A stretch of DNA of 64,000 bases from Gracilaria domingensis (Eukaryota > Rhodophyta > Florideophyceae > Gracilariales > Gracilariaceae): contig VCMS01000337.1 in assembly GCA_022539475.1 (NCBI GenBank), forward strand, positions 1 to 64,000, written 5' to 3'. Each line of letters starts with the position of its first letter. Position 1 is the first letter of the stretch. Made by a program: the position numbers and the translations under genes. The notes below the pieces were generated by a model. The model was given only the letters and a program-made list of their open reading frames with translations, did no database searches and was not told the origin of the DNA. Positions 42,355 to 50,323 of the stretch are shown piece after piece.

Positions 42355-44243
42355 CGGTGAAGCAATGTCCGCGAAGTTCGGAACGAAACGTCGGTATACA
42401 TTACACAGTCCAAGAAGGATCGCAGCTCTGTTTGAGTTCTCGGGTGTTTCGCCTCCTTCAAGGATTTGACCCGCACTTCATCGACTGAAAGCTTTCCGGG
42501 ACGGATTATGTGACCCAGATACTTGACCGATTCGGTGAAGAACTCGCACTTCTTGAGTTTCAATGTTATCCCTGCGTCACGCAGTACTCTCATAACGTCC
42601 CGCACATGGGTCAGATGATCATCCAGATTGTTGGAAAAAACGACGATATCGTCCAGATACACCAAACATGTGGTCCACTTAAATCGCGCCAGTAGGATAT
42701 CGACCGCACGCTGGAATGTAGCGGGTGCATTAGTTAACCCAAAGGGCATTCTCCGGAAACGGTATAGGCCTTGATGGCATACGAACGCCGTCTTATTCCG
42801 GTCTTTCTCCCTAATGGGAACCTGCCAGTATCCCCAGTTAGCGTCGAGTGTGGTGAACACGTTCGCGCTCCCAAGAGAATCGATATATTCGTCCATCCGG
42901 GGTATCGGATATACATCTTTCACTGTCACCGCATTCAACTTTCGGTAATCGATACAAAATCTCCAAGATCCATCCGGTTTCGGAACTAGCACTACTGGTG
43001 ACGCCCAAGGGGATTGAGCGGCCTCAATAACGCCAGCCCGCAACATCTTCTCAACTTGAGACTTCTCTTCCTCCCGAGCCTTCGGTCCGGCCCGATAGGG
43101 GTGTTGTGCAATCGGCCGAGTGTTCGGAAGTAAGTCAATGCAATGCTCAGTTATTCCAATCGTTCCTAGAGTTCCGTCCCACATGGGAGTGAATTCCCGC
43201 AGCATCTCGCGAAGCTTCTCCCGATGGGATTCCGGTACATGCTCCAAATCAAGCTTCATCAATTCCTCGACAGGATCCTTCAAATCACTGCCAGGTGGCA
43301 CAGGACTAACCTCTAGAGGTCTCGGATTGTCTGAACCCGAGTCTTCTTGGGCTTCTTCCGTATTAACGGCTTCAACAATTGCGGTTCGGCGCTCTCTTCC
43401 CCTCCTTAGGGTCAGACATCCGAGAACCTTGGCGATAGGTATTTTCGTCGGAACGACCGCAGTCGGGTGTGGCAGCACAGTACCAATCACTTGGTTCTTT
43501 ACCAGCCACTGAGTGGATTTTCCCAAGTTGGCGACCATGACCTTGAAGGGTTGATCTGGTTGGATAGTGACCACTCCATTAGCGAGAGCGATTTGGCGCT
43601 GTTCATATAAAGCCGGTAACGGTTGTATCGTGTGGAGGCCCCATTGTTTGGTGTTGACGTCGACCCATACCTGGGATTCTGGGGGCAACTGCACGGACTT
43701 CGTGACGTGTAGTTTTGTCGACCCCATGCCATCGTTGGAGGCTTGTTGCGCGGCCGGCAGCGGTACGTGCTTCCGCGTAGCGGCTCGCAATGGTTTCCGA
43801 ACAATCGGCAGTATCGACCCGTCTTCCATTTCCACTTGGCGTTTCCGCGGACGGATGGCTTCCACGAACCGATCGCAGAAGTCACAACCGAAAATAATCG
43901 GTGCAGCCAATGAGTCACAGACGACAAAATCAAGTTGTACCAAACAATTTCCTAATCGTACAAGGAGTGTAATATAACCAGCCGTTCTCAACGGATTATT
44001 GTTCGCATCGGCGAGATTTAGAGCAGGGCCGAAACGGATTGTCTCCCGAAGAGTGGGCGGGATTAGCTTCTTGTTGATCAAGTTGGGGGCGGCTCCTGTA
44101 TCCAGGACAGCTAATTGCCTAACCATGAATTGGGTGGACAGGCCAAGGTCGGCGTACACCTTGTAGTTCCTCTTGGCCATTACCAGGATTCTATCCGGAG
44201 CACGGAATTTTGGGACCGTACCCACGGCGACGAAGAACACCAC
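42351..44243 (-). CDS. pol: C2 protease and reverse transcriptase
   Basis: 630 codons. The aspartic protease lies near residue 45 (VLDTGAAPNLINKKL) with GCDFCDRF further on. Then come a connector with an acidic patch and RT: SPWASPVVLVPKPDGSWRF, CIDYRKLNAVTVKDVYPIPR, FRRMPFGLTNAPATFQRAV, CLVYLDDIVVFSNNLDDH (YLDD intact) and KLKKCEFF. It shifts frame after ELRSFL. Upstream of its protease the frame expected after a -1 slip from gag runs 44381-44191, so one more indel lies at about 44210. Confidence 0.92.
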   Translation of the reverse strand: MVFFVAVGTVPKFRAPDRILVMAKRNYKVYADLGLSTQFMVRQLAVLDTGAAPNLINKKLIPPTLRETIRFGPALNLADANNNPLRTAGYITLLVRLGNCLVQLDFVVCDSLAAPIIFGCDFCDRFVEAIRPRKRQVEMEDGSILPIVRKPLRAATRKHVPLPAAQQASNDGMGSTKLHVTKSVQLPPESQVWVDVNTKQWGLHTIQPLPALYEQRQIALANGVVTIQPDQPFKVMVANLGKSTQWLVKNQVIGTVLPHPTAVVPTKIPIAKVLGCLTLRRGRERRTAIVEAVNTEEAQEDSGSDNPRPLEVSPVPPGSDLKDPVEELMKLDLEHVPESHREKLREMLREFTPMWDGTLGTIGITEHCIDLLPNTRPIAQHPYRAGPKAREEEKSQVEKMLRAGVIEAAQSPWASPVVLVPKPDGSWRFCIDYRKLNAVTVKDVYPIPRMDEYIDSLGSANVFTTLDANWGYWQVPIREKDRNKTAFVCHQGLYRFRRMPFGLTNAPATFQRAVDILLARFKWTTCLVYLDDIVVFSNNLDDHLTHVRDVMRVLRDAGITLKLKKCEFFTESVKYLGHIIRPGKLSVDEVRVKSLKEAKHPRTQTELRSFLDCVMYTDVSFRTSRTLLHR

Positions 44244-44322
44244 AGTGTTCCGAATCTACGTCAGTGGCAGCCATCTTCCTTGTTAGGATTCTAACAGCCA
44301 GGGAGTGAAGCGGAGGCGCCTC

Positions 44323-44390
44323 GGGCGTCTTCAGCTTCGGCTCAGAAGACGCCCCTCCCGTTGGGGAGACTCCCAAGTCTAGTTTTTCGG
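44323..44390 (-). promoter_or_regulatory. candidate -1 frameshift signal, C2 gag-pro
   Basis: The gag frame ends CCG AAA AAC TAG (TAG at 44381-44379). A one-base backward slip after AAC enters an open frame (LDLGVSPTGG). Downstream lies a perfect 10-bp stem (arms 44345-44354 and 44323-44332) with a 12-base loop holding an inner AGC/GCT pair. An imperfect GC stem sits nearer. The heptamer is G AAA AAC, close to but not the textbook A AAA AAC. Confidence 0.6.
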
Positions 44391-46652
44391 AGCAGGACCA
44401 GCCTGTCGGGGCCGATTCCCGTCCTGGGCACCAACTTGATCACCGTTCGCGGATTCAGCTCTTCCCTCCATTTTCTGGCCTACCACAGAAGCGGCTCGAT
44501 TCGCCATAGATCCGCCACTCAGATGAACTGCCATTGCGTGCTTTGCGCCTTCGTAGGAAGTTCTCGGCACACGAGCTTGGTTCTCCGGGGAGAGAGATTC
44601 GAACTGAGCGATGATTTTCGACCTTTCCCGCGAAGGGAGCGTACACTGCGTTGAGATATGCCCATATTGGTAACATTCATAACAGATAACTGGGGTTGAA
44701 TAGTCCTGTGGACCTCTATCCACACGACTCTGCGGGGTGTTATCCCTCCATCCTGGGCGAGTAAACCTCATGCCACGACCTCCATAGGGAATTGGCGCTG
44801 CCGGAACCCGGTGTCCTTGCGCGTAGAATGCGGGATCCGTTTCCGAAGACGGGACAGAGGTGGATGGGAGGTCAGAAGTATCCATAGAGTCGGGGTTGCT
44901 ACCGACGAGGTTAACGTTATCGTGATCCAGATTGGAGCCATTCCCGTTAACATGGGCGGAAGAATAATCCGATTCTTCGGCGAAGAGTACCTTACGAGGT
45001 TTCGTTCTAGAAGGATGCCTAGCTCGGAGCGTGTCACCTTCGGCTTGGGCATACTGTACTAATTCCAGGTAGGTCATCTTCCTATTATTCTCCCGATGTC
45101 GGGCGACAAGTGCCCGTATTTGGGGATCCAACCCATCCACGAACAGGGAACATCTCTCTCCAGAGGAATGTACGTTACCGCAGCGGTGGAAAGCCTTATT
45201 CAGGCGCGTTGAATAAGCTGTTTCCGTTTCTCCCGGACGTTGCTTCGTATCCCTTAAGGCGGAAGTCGCCTTTTGGATGGCATGGCCAGTAGCATATGAC
45301 CTTAGGAGGTAGTGTACCGCTTCGGGCCAACATGTAACTCCCCCTTCCGAGGCTCTTGACGATCCGCGGACGGAATTAAACTGATCCTCTGCCAAACCTT
45401 TGAGGTAATACGGGAGGGCTACATACGCCTGGCCCTCGCTCATTCCGAGTATATCGGCTTCTTGAACAAACCTTGCGAGGAAGTCCAGGACCAGAATAGG
45501 GTCCTCTCCTGCAAACTCTCTCTTATTCAGAGTAACGCCGAGTTTTTGGATGTAGTCCCGGACCTTTCCGGTTCCCCTTGAGGTCCGAACTTCGGAGGTA
45601 TCCTTAAGTCGATAATAGCGATATGAAAGCAACTTCCGATACAGCGGATTAGATGGCTTCAACTCCTTCAAGCCAGGGTGCTTCTTCCCCTTCTCCCGGG
45701 TGCGGATTGCTCCCTGAGAGGTAAAAGTAGCCTTGGACCGTGACTTCGATGAACGGGGACGCCGACGTCGGCTATCATCCGAAGAGTCGGAGGACGACGA
45801 CGAAGACGAACTGTCCGAACTACTTCCGGAGTCGGAGTCAGACACATCCGAGTAATTACGGGAATCCTTCATGGACCTACGACGGCTTCTCCTAGTGGAT
45901 TGGCGAACTGAACTTTCGTTCTCCGAACTATTCCGCCCGGCGGCTTCTGCTTCCTCGTCCATCCGAATGGTGGCCTCGAGGGTGTCCAAGCGTGCGTGGA
46001 TCCGTTCCACGGCGGCTTGAGTATCCTCTCGTACGAGGCGGTTTTCCTCCACATAAGCCCTTGGGGAGCCGAAGCACTCCATGAGTGAATTCATCTCCTG
46101 CCTCAGGATACGCACCTCTCTTGAGACGTCCTTATCTAGGAGTTTATAAACCTGTCGACGGAGTTCCTCGACTGACTCAATGAGGGATATGTGGGCAGCG
46201 TTAGCAATACTAAGGCGAGTGCCCAGGTTACTGTACTCCTGAGAGTCAAGTCTTTCCGGCGGTGCGGCAGAGGGTGTCTCCACGACTGGAACTTCCTCTT
46301 CAGGTTGTGGTACTGCCTGCGAAGGGAGTTCCATAATCTCCTGTCCATCGACTGATGCATTCCGGTTCTCGGAGTTGTCGCGATTACTTCCCGATCCAGG
46401 GACCGATATTCTCGAGCGGGTACCGCCTGACCGCGCAGGGGCATTCGAGGTAACCGATCTTCCTTTCGAGGACGTAGCTCGGCGTGGCATACTGCAGCTT
46501 GCCAACCGAACTCGGGGGCTATTACGCGAACAAGTTCGAGACTTCCAAACTGCAGCCAAAAAAAGGGGTGAGAGATCTCGTATCACAGCCAGGTGAACGG
46601 GGCCGCGACCTTCAATCTCCCAAAAAGGGAATTCCAAGTGTCCAGATTCCAA
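44379..46652 (-). CDS. gag: C2 Gag
   Basis: 757 codons without a stop. Basic/Ser-rich N-terminus, coiled-coil (LRQEMNSLMECFGSP), then an alternating Ser/Asp tract and Arg/Ser tract (SSSDSSDDSRRRRPRSS). The capsid-like domain follows (YIQKLGVTLNKREFAGEDPI, YYLKGLAEDQFNS, YSTRLNKAFHRCGN, LFVDGLDPQIRALVARHREN). A canonical zinc knuckle CYECYQYGHISTQC (C-x2-C-x4-H-x4-C) near residue 640 binds genomic RNA. The start codon is uncertain because the frame's first Met is not clearly an ATG. It is the structural protein of the virus-like particle and could package element B RNA as well. Confidence 0.92.
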   Translation of the reverse strand: MESGHLEFPFWEIEGRGPVHLAVIRDLSPLFLAAVWKSRTCSRNSPRVRLASCSMPRRATSSKGRSVTSNAPARSGGTRSRISVPGSGSNRDNSENRNASVDGQEIMELPSQAVPQPEEEVPVVETPSAAPPERLDSQEYSNLGTRLSIANAAHISLIESVEELRRQVYKLLDKDVSREVRILRQEMNSLMECFGSPRAYVEENRLVREDTQAAVERIHARLDTLEATIRMDEEAEAAGRNSSENESSVRQSTRRSRRRSMKDSRNYSDVSDSDSGSSSDSSSSSSSSDSSDDSRRRRPRSSKSRSKATFTSQGAIRTREKGKKHPGLKELKPSNPLYRKLLSYRYYRLKDTSEVRTSRGTGKVRDYIQKLGVTLNKREFAGEDPILVLDFLARFVQEADILGMSEGQAYVALPYYLKGLAEDQFNSVRGSSRASEGGVTCWPEAVHYLLRSYATGHAIQKATSALRDTKQRPGETETAYSTRLNKAFHRCGNVHSSGERCSLFVDGLDPQIRALVARHRENNRKMTYLELVQYAQAEGDTLRARHPSRTKPRKVLFAEESDYSSAHVNGNGSNLDHDNVNLVGSNPDSMDTSDLPSTSVPSSETDPAFYAQGHRVPAAPIPYGGRGMRFTRPGWRDNTPQSRVDRGPQDYSTPVICYECYQYGHISTQCTLPSRERSKIIAQFESLSPENQARVPRTSYEGAKHAMAVHLSGGSMANRAASVVGQKMEGRAESANGDQVGAQDGNRPRQAGPAPKN

Positions 46653-46686
46653 GCGACACTACAAACCCAGTTATGGTCCTCCACCG

Positions 46687-46704
46687 TTCTAAGTCGGGAG
46701 ACCA
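46687..46704 (-). promoter_or_regulatory. C2 primer binding site
   Basis: On minus the 18 bases TGGTCTCCCGACTTAGAA begin three bases inside the 5' LTR. TGG pairs with a tRNA CCA end. The implied tRNA 3' end is TTCTAAGTCGGGAGACCA; I cannot name the isoacceptor. Confidence 0.75.
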
Positions 46705-46707
46705 AAA

Positions 46708-47695
46708 TGTAGAGCAAAACCCTGCGCTAAGCGCGATGGGGAATCTCCACTAGGATGTCCGAGTCCTACTCCCTGGATGGGATAGAAACAGCGGTAGAAC
46801 CCTCTGTCCGTGCTCGAGTCGCGAGACAAGCCGGGTGTAAGACCGGAGACGGTGACTGGATATACCTACAGAGGTGAGATGCAAAGAACGGTGTAGATCC
46901 AGAGGTGGAGTGTGATCCGAACCTGGAGAGATGGAGAAAAAGGGGACCGTGCCAACGGTGGAAAGCTCACGGTGCAACCCACCGGAGCGGAGCTACGGAC
47001 CGTGCCAACCGGCGGAAACAGGTCCGATAGCGGAGCGACGCACAAACGCGTGCCAAAAATATACCCAATACTGGGGCGGAAGCAATACCTGAACCAGGTG
47101 AACGGGTGACAACAACAGTCACGAAAGTGAACAACAAAATACAATGACAACAACAATGGACCGATACCACGGTAGATATAACAAAGATTCCAAAGAGGGC
47201 AAGATGCAAGCTTCCTAAGTGACCCTGAGGGGTAGTAGTGCCGAAACCAATCGTGGTTACTCTCCGAGGGGAGTGGTAAACCTACGTAGGCAGCTGTCTA
47301 CTATAGCCCGATCCTGAACAGGACGCGACTCAGTTGTTTATTTACTCGTCGGCTCCAGGGTGAGATCACCCCAGCATATATACTATTACTACTACGGTAT
47401 CTACAATGCACACCTCCCGAGGGTCATACACGTGGACGACCCACTGTCAGGGTGCGGGGTATTCTCCAACGGGCGTGGCACAAATATCTAACTAGCCAGC
47501 TCCACCACGTGGCCTACTATCACACCCACTAGGCACTTCCCATGCAGGGTCTACCTATTAAGGGTCCGACCAAACCATCCCAACAATACCCAAAATTAAA
47601 GGGAGTTTTCATAACTTAGCCACGTCACCGGCCATCGGTACCATCTCATTATGAGAACCGTGATGCATCCGATATCGGAAAGCCGTTGCTCCACA
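46708..47695 (-). repeat. family C LTR 3 (5' LTR of C2)
   Basis: 988 bp, TGTAGAGCAAAACC ... TTGCTCCACA. Very close to LTR 1, with substitutions such as GGCGCG/AGCGCG near the left end. Hairpin at about 47358-47371. Confidence 0.93.
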
Positions 47696-48582
47696 TTGAA
47701 TTCACACCAGTGTGGATATCTTCCGGTATTTCGCTAGCCTCTTCGGCGACAGGCCCCGGTAATGCCGCAGGATTCGGTGTTATTTCGTTATCGGAACTAT
47801 TCTCATGTGCCACACCCTTAGACACGAGAGGCTGCAGGCTTTCTGTGTCCACCGTTGGCACGGCTTCCAGCTCCAACTCCCGTGTCTGTCCTCCTCCATG
47901 GCATCGTATATCAGATGAATTGGGCCTCGTACGAGCTGCAACGGCCCCCGTTCTAGAAAGAGGGGAAGGTCGAGGAGTAACTCGTCTATCAGTTGTCTCT
48001 CGATTTCTTATTGTCTTTCTCTCTTGTCCGGACCCATTGCGAGGCATAATACGATTCATAGCGGCCCCAGTTCTAGAAGACAGGGAGGGACGTGACGATC
48101 TTAATATACTAGGGCTCTCACGACTTCTCGTCATTGTCCCTTGTTGTCCAGATCCACTGGGCGGCGTAATTCGCGCCCCAGTAACTCCGGTCTTCGATAT
48201 CGGCCGGGGACATGAAGATTTTGGTGTCATACGAACCTCTTCAGTTCCAGTTCTCATGCCCTCCTGTCCTGACCCGCTGGGCCGAGTTACCTCATCTTCT
48301 TGAGGAGCAGAGACAGATGCACGATTTGCATTATCGGCAGTTGACGGCACGACATCGTTCGCTGATCCACGAATTCTTCACGCAATCCCGGAAGACGCTC
48401 CGCCGCGAGATGGGCGAGAGGGTACTGTAGAAGGGCGCCCACTGACTCTCTCCTTCGTCGAGGACGACTTCCGTTTAGGAAGTGCGGTGCTTGTAGCCTG
48501 ATTCGTATCATCCGATGCTCTTCTCTTCTTCTGTCCACTCTTGTTCCGCTGCGTACTATTCCGCTTTCTCGGCGTTACACTC
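47696..48582 (-). pseudogene. basic repeat protein cut by element C2
   Basis: ATG at 48582 starts MSVTPRKRNSTQRNKSGQKK, a basic, probably nuclear N-terminus. TGA at 48378-48380 interrupts the frame after SSGIA, and the same frame resumes RIRGSANDV. Three copies of a roughly 40-residue unit follow (PSGSGQEG ... TGVTGAR, PSGSGQQG ... TGAAMNR, NGSGQERK ... TGAVAAR). The frame runs straight into the C2 LTR at 47695, so the C-terminus is lost. It lies downstream of and parallel to the SET gene. Family unknown; a DNA- or chromatin-binding role would fit the composition but is not shown. Confidence 0.5.
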
Positions 48583-48815
48583 ATGTTGTGGAGATAAACG
48601 GGGTAATGAAACGAAATTGTTGGGGGGGGGGGTGCATGGTTCAGATATTCTGGGAGACTCCGCAGTTCCTGCTTTTTAGGAATTTGAGGTGCCCAATGGG
48701 TCGCAAATATCGCCGTTACAGATGACGAGCTCCAGTGTACATGTACACCAACGCGTATTGCAGTCAGCTGCAACATTCACAAGCATATTTACTTTCTATT
48801 CGGTACTGAACTCAT

Positions 48816-49814
48816 CTATTGCTCCAATGTCAGAGCCCAGTCCCAGGCGTACTGCTCTCCGTAGTTGAAATACAACTCTTCGCCCCTCTCAATATCTCTT
48901 ACTGCTCTACAACGAAGTAGAGCATAGTTAGAAAGGTCGGGCTTAAACTGTATCACGGACTTCGCTTCCACCATCTGCACATTGGCACTTCGAGTCCTGT
49001 TTGACCGGGGCTCCGATAAATCGGGATCCCCGGCATGATATCCGGCGTCGTTAATGTAGCCCTCGATACAAAAAGGCGCCGGGACAATGTACACTTCGCT
49101 CTCCTTTCTATCCTGAGCCTGTCCTGGTCTGTTCCTCAGGTGCAGAAACTCCGTACCATTCACAGTGACAATCACAGAAAACAACTTGTACCGCACTGGA
49201 GTTGCTCCGAGACAGCCACTTCCATACGTTAAGTGTCTTTCCTTCCGGTTCTTCAGATCCGTGTATACCAAAGTTCCATAAAAACGACAGATAGTTTCAT
49301 CAGCCAATATCTTATGTTCCGTGAACACCCCCATACCAGCACGGGGATGTCGAATCTTAGAAGATGCTACATGTAAGCGATAGCGATTCGCTTCAACAGT
49401 CAACAGCATATGCATATCCATTAGATTCAGAACTCCTCGGTACTTCTCCTCCCAAAGATCTACAGTATGCTGTCCACACTTGTCGACAAAGTCCCAGTCC
49501 TTCCAGTATCTTCCTAGGAACTGAGTAATATGTGCAGGCATCACTTGGTACTGGGGGTAACCAAATGGAGCCTCCCATTCAAGCCGACCTCGGTCCCGAT
49601 GTGGAACCCGTTCATAAGTCGTTGAAGCCGCATCCACCACCTCCTGTTCAACCAGGATGTCATTCTTCCCCCCGCGAATAACTTCGGCCATAAGAGTCGT
49701 TAGATGGTGCTTCGCATGGCTGAAGCATGGCCTATTCTTCTCGCACCCCAAGAACTTCCTATGCTTTGTCAGCGATAGGCACGCCATACCCGTAGAAAAA
49801 GTTCCCGCGAACAT
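48816..49814 (-). CDS. SET-domain protein (lysine methyltransferase-like)
   Basis: 332 codons from a true ATG at 49814 to TAG at 48816. The C-terminal half is a SET domain: AGMGVFTEHKILADETICRF with YGTLVY, then YINDAGYHAGDPD, and RAVRDIERGEELYFNYGEQY at the end (GEEL-x-FNYG is the hallmark). The NHS motif of most histone methyltransferases is INDAG here, so the His is absent; activity on a peptide substrate is plausible, not certain. The N-terminal half holds CLSLTKHRKFLGCEKNRPCF (Cys/His-bearing) and has no named domain; no pre-SET or post-SET cysteine cluster is evident. It is intact in a neighbourhood of broken genes, next to a TNP2 transposase in the same orientation, so it may be transposon cargo. 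Confidence 0.8.
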   Translation of the reverse strand: MFAGTFSTGMACLSLTKHRKFLGCEKNRPCFSHAKHHLTTLMAEVIRGGKNDILVEQEVVDAASTTYERVPHRDRGRLEWEAPFGYPQYQVMPAHITQFLGRYWKDWDFVDKCGQHTVDLWEEKYRGVLNLMDMHMLLTVEANRYRLHVASSKIRHPRAGMGVFTEHKILADETICRFYGTLVYTDLKNRKERHLTYGSGCLGATPVRYKLFSVIVTVNGTEFLHLRNRPGQAQDRKESEVYIVPAPFCIEGYINDAGYHAGDPDLSEPRSNRTRSANVQMVEAKSVIQFKPDLSNYALLRCRAVRDIERGEELYFNYGEQYAWDWALTLEQ

Positions 49815-50323
49815 GTCCGACGGATATTCGAGTGATGTCCGGGTGATTATGCTCTTAAGACTGTTCCAAGGACATTTTTGGATATTCAGTAGATACCCGT
49901 GTGATACGCGGTAGATGGGCGGGTGGTATGCTTAAAGATGTGCAAGATGATGTACGGGTTCTGCCCCATGGATGTAGCAGATGATGTAGCAGTTGATACA
50001 CGGTGGATAATTTTGCTAGAACTCTGAAAATAGGGTCAGATTAAAAACCACTGGATTTTTTTCAGAATGTAGTGCGCATTTGAAATATTTTGTTTAAAAT
50101 AATTTTTATTAATTAGTATAATAAGTGATTAAGGTAATGTTACCATTTTTGACACGCTATGGGTGACGATTCTTCGTCAGATGTGTTTCATCGTCACGCC
50201 AAAACGTGGTCTAATTCAAGTCACGGTCTACCCAATGACACCACCGAGCCGTACCGAACTACCAAATTCTGGCATCCGCGGATCCAAGAAATGCCTCCTA
50301 CCACCATGATCCAGGAACGCAAT
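49815..50323. other. intergenic, AT-rich
   Basis: It holds the upstream region of the SET gene. A GATGTAGCAGATGATGTAGCAG near-duplication lies at about 49970-49995, and an AT-rich run at 50040-50130. No ORF recognised and no terminal inverted repeat found. Confidence 0.5.

Larger units (their letters stand above)
36391..47695 (-). mobile_element. C2: family C chromovirus, nearly intact copy
   Basis: It runs leftward from the 5' LTR at 47695-46708. Order: primer site, gag, pro, RT, RNase H, integrase, chromodomain; then the opposed antisense ORF, polypurine tract and the middle LTR as 3' LTR. Four or five single indels in pol and two in the antisense ORF are the only evident damage. The element sits in a minus-strand ORF (47696-48582). 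The bases outside its right end are TTGAA, which do not recur left of the middle LTR or left of 23765. Confidence 0.9.
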
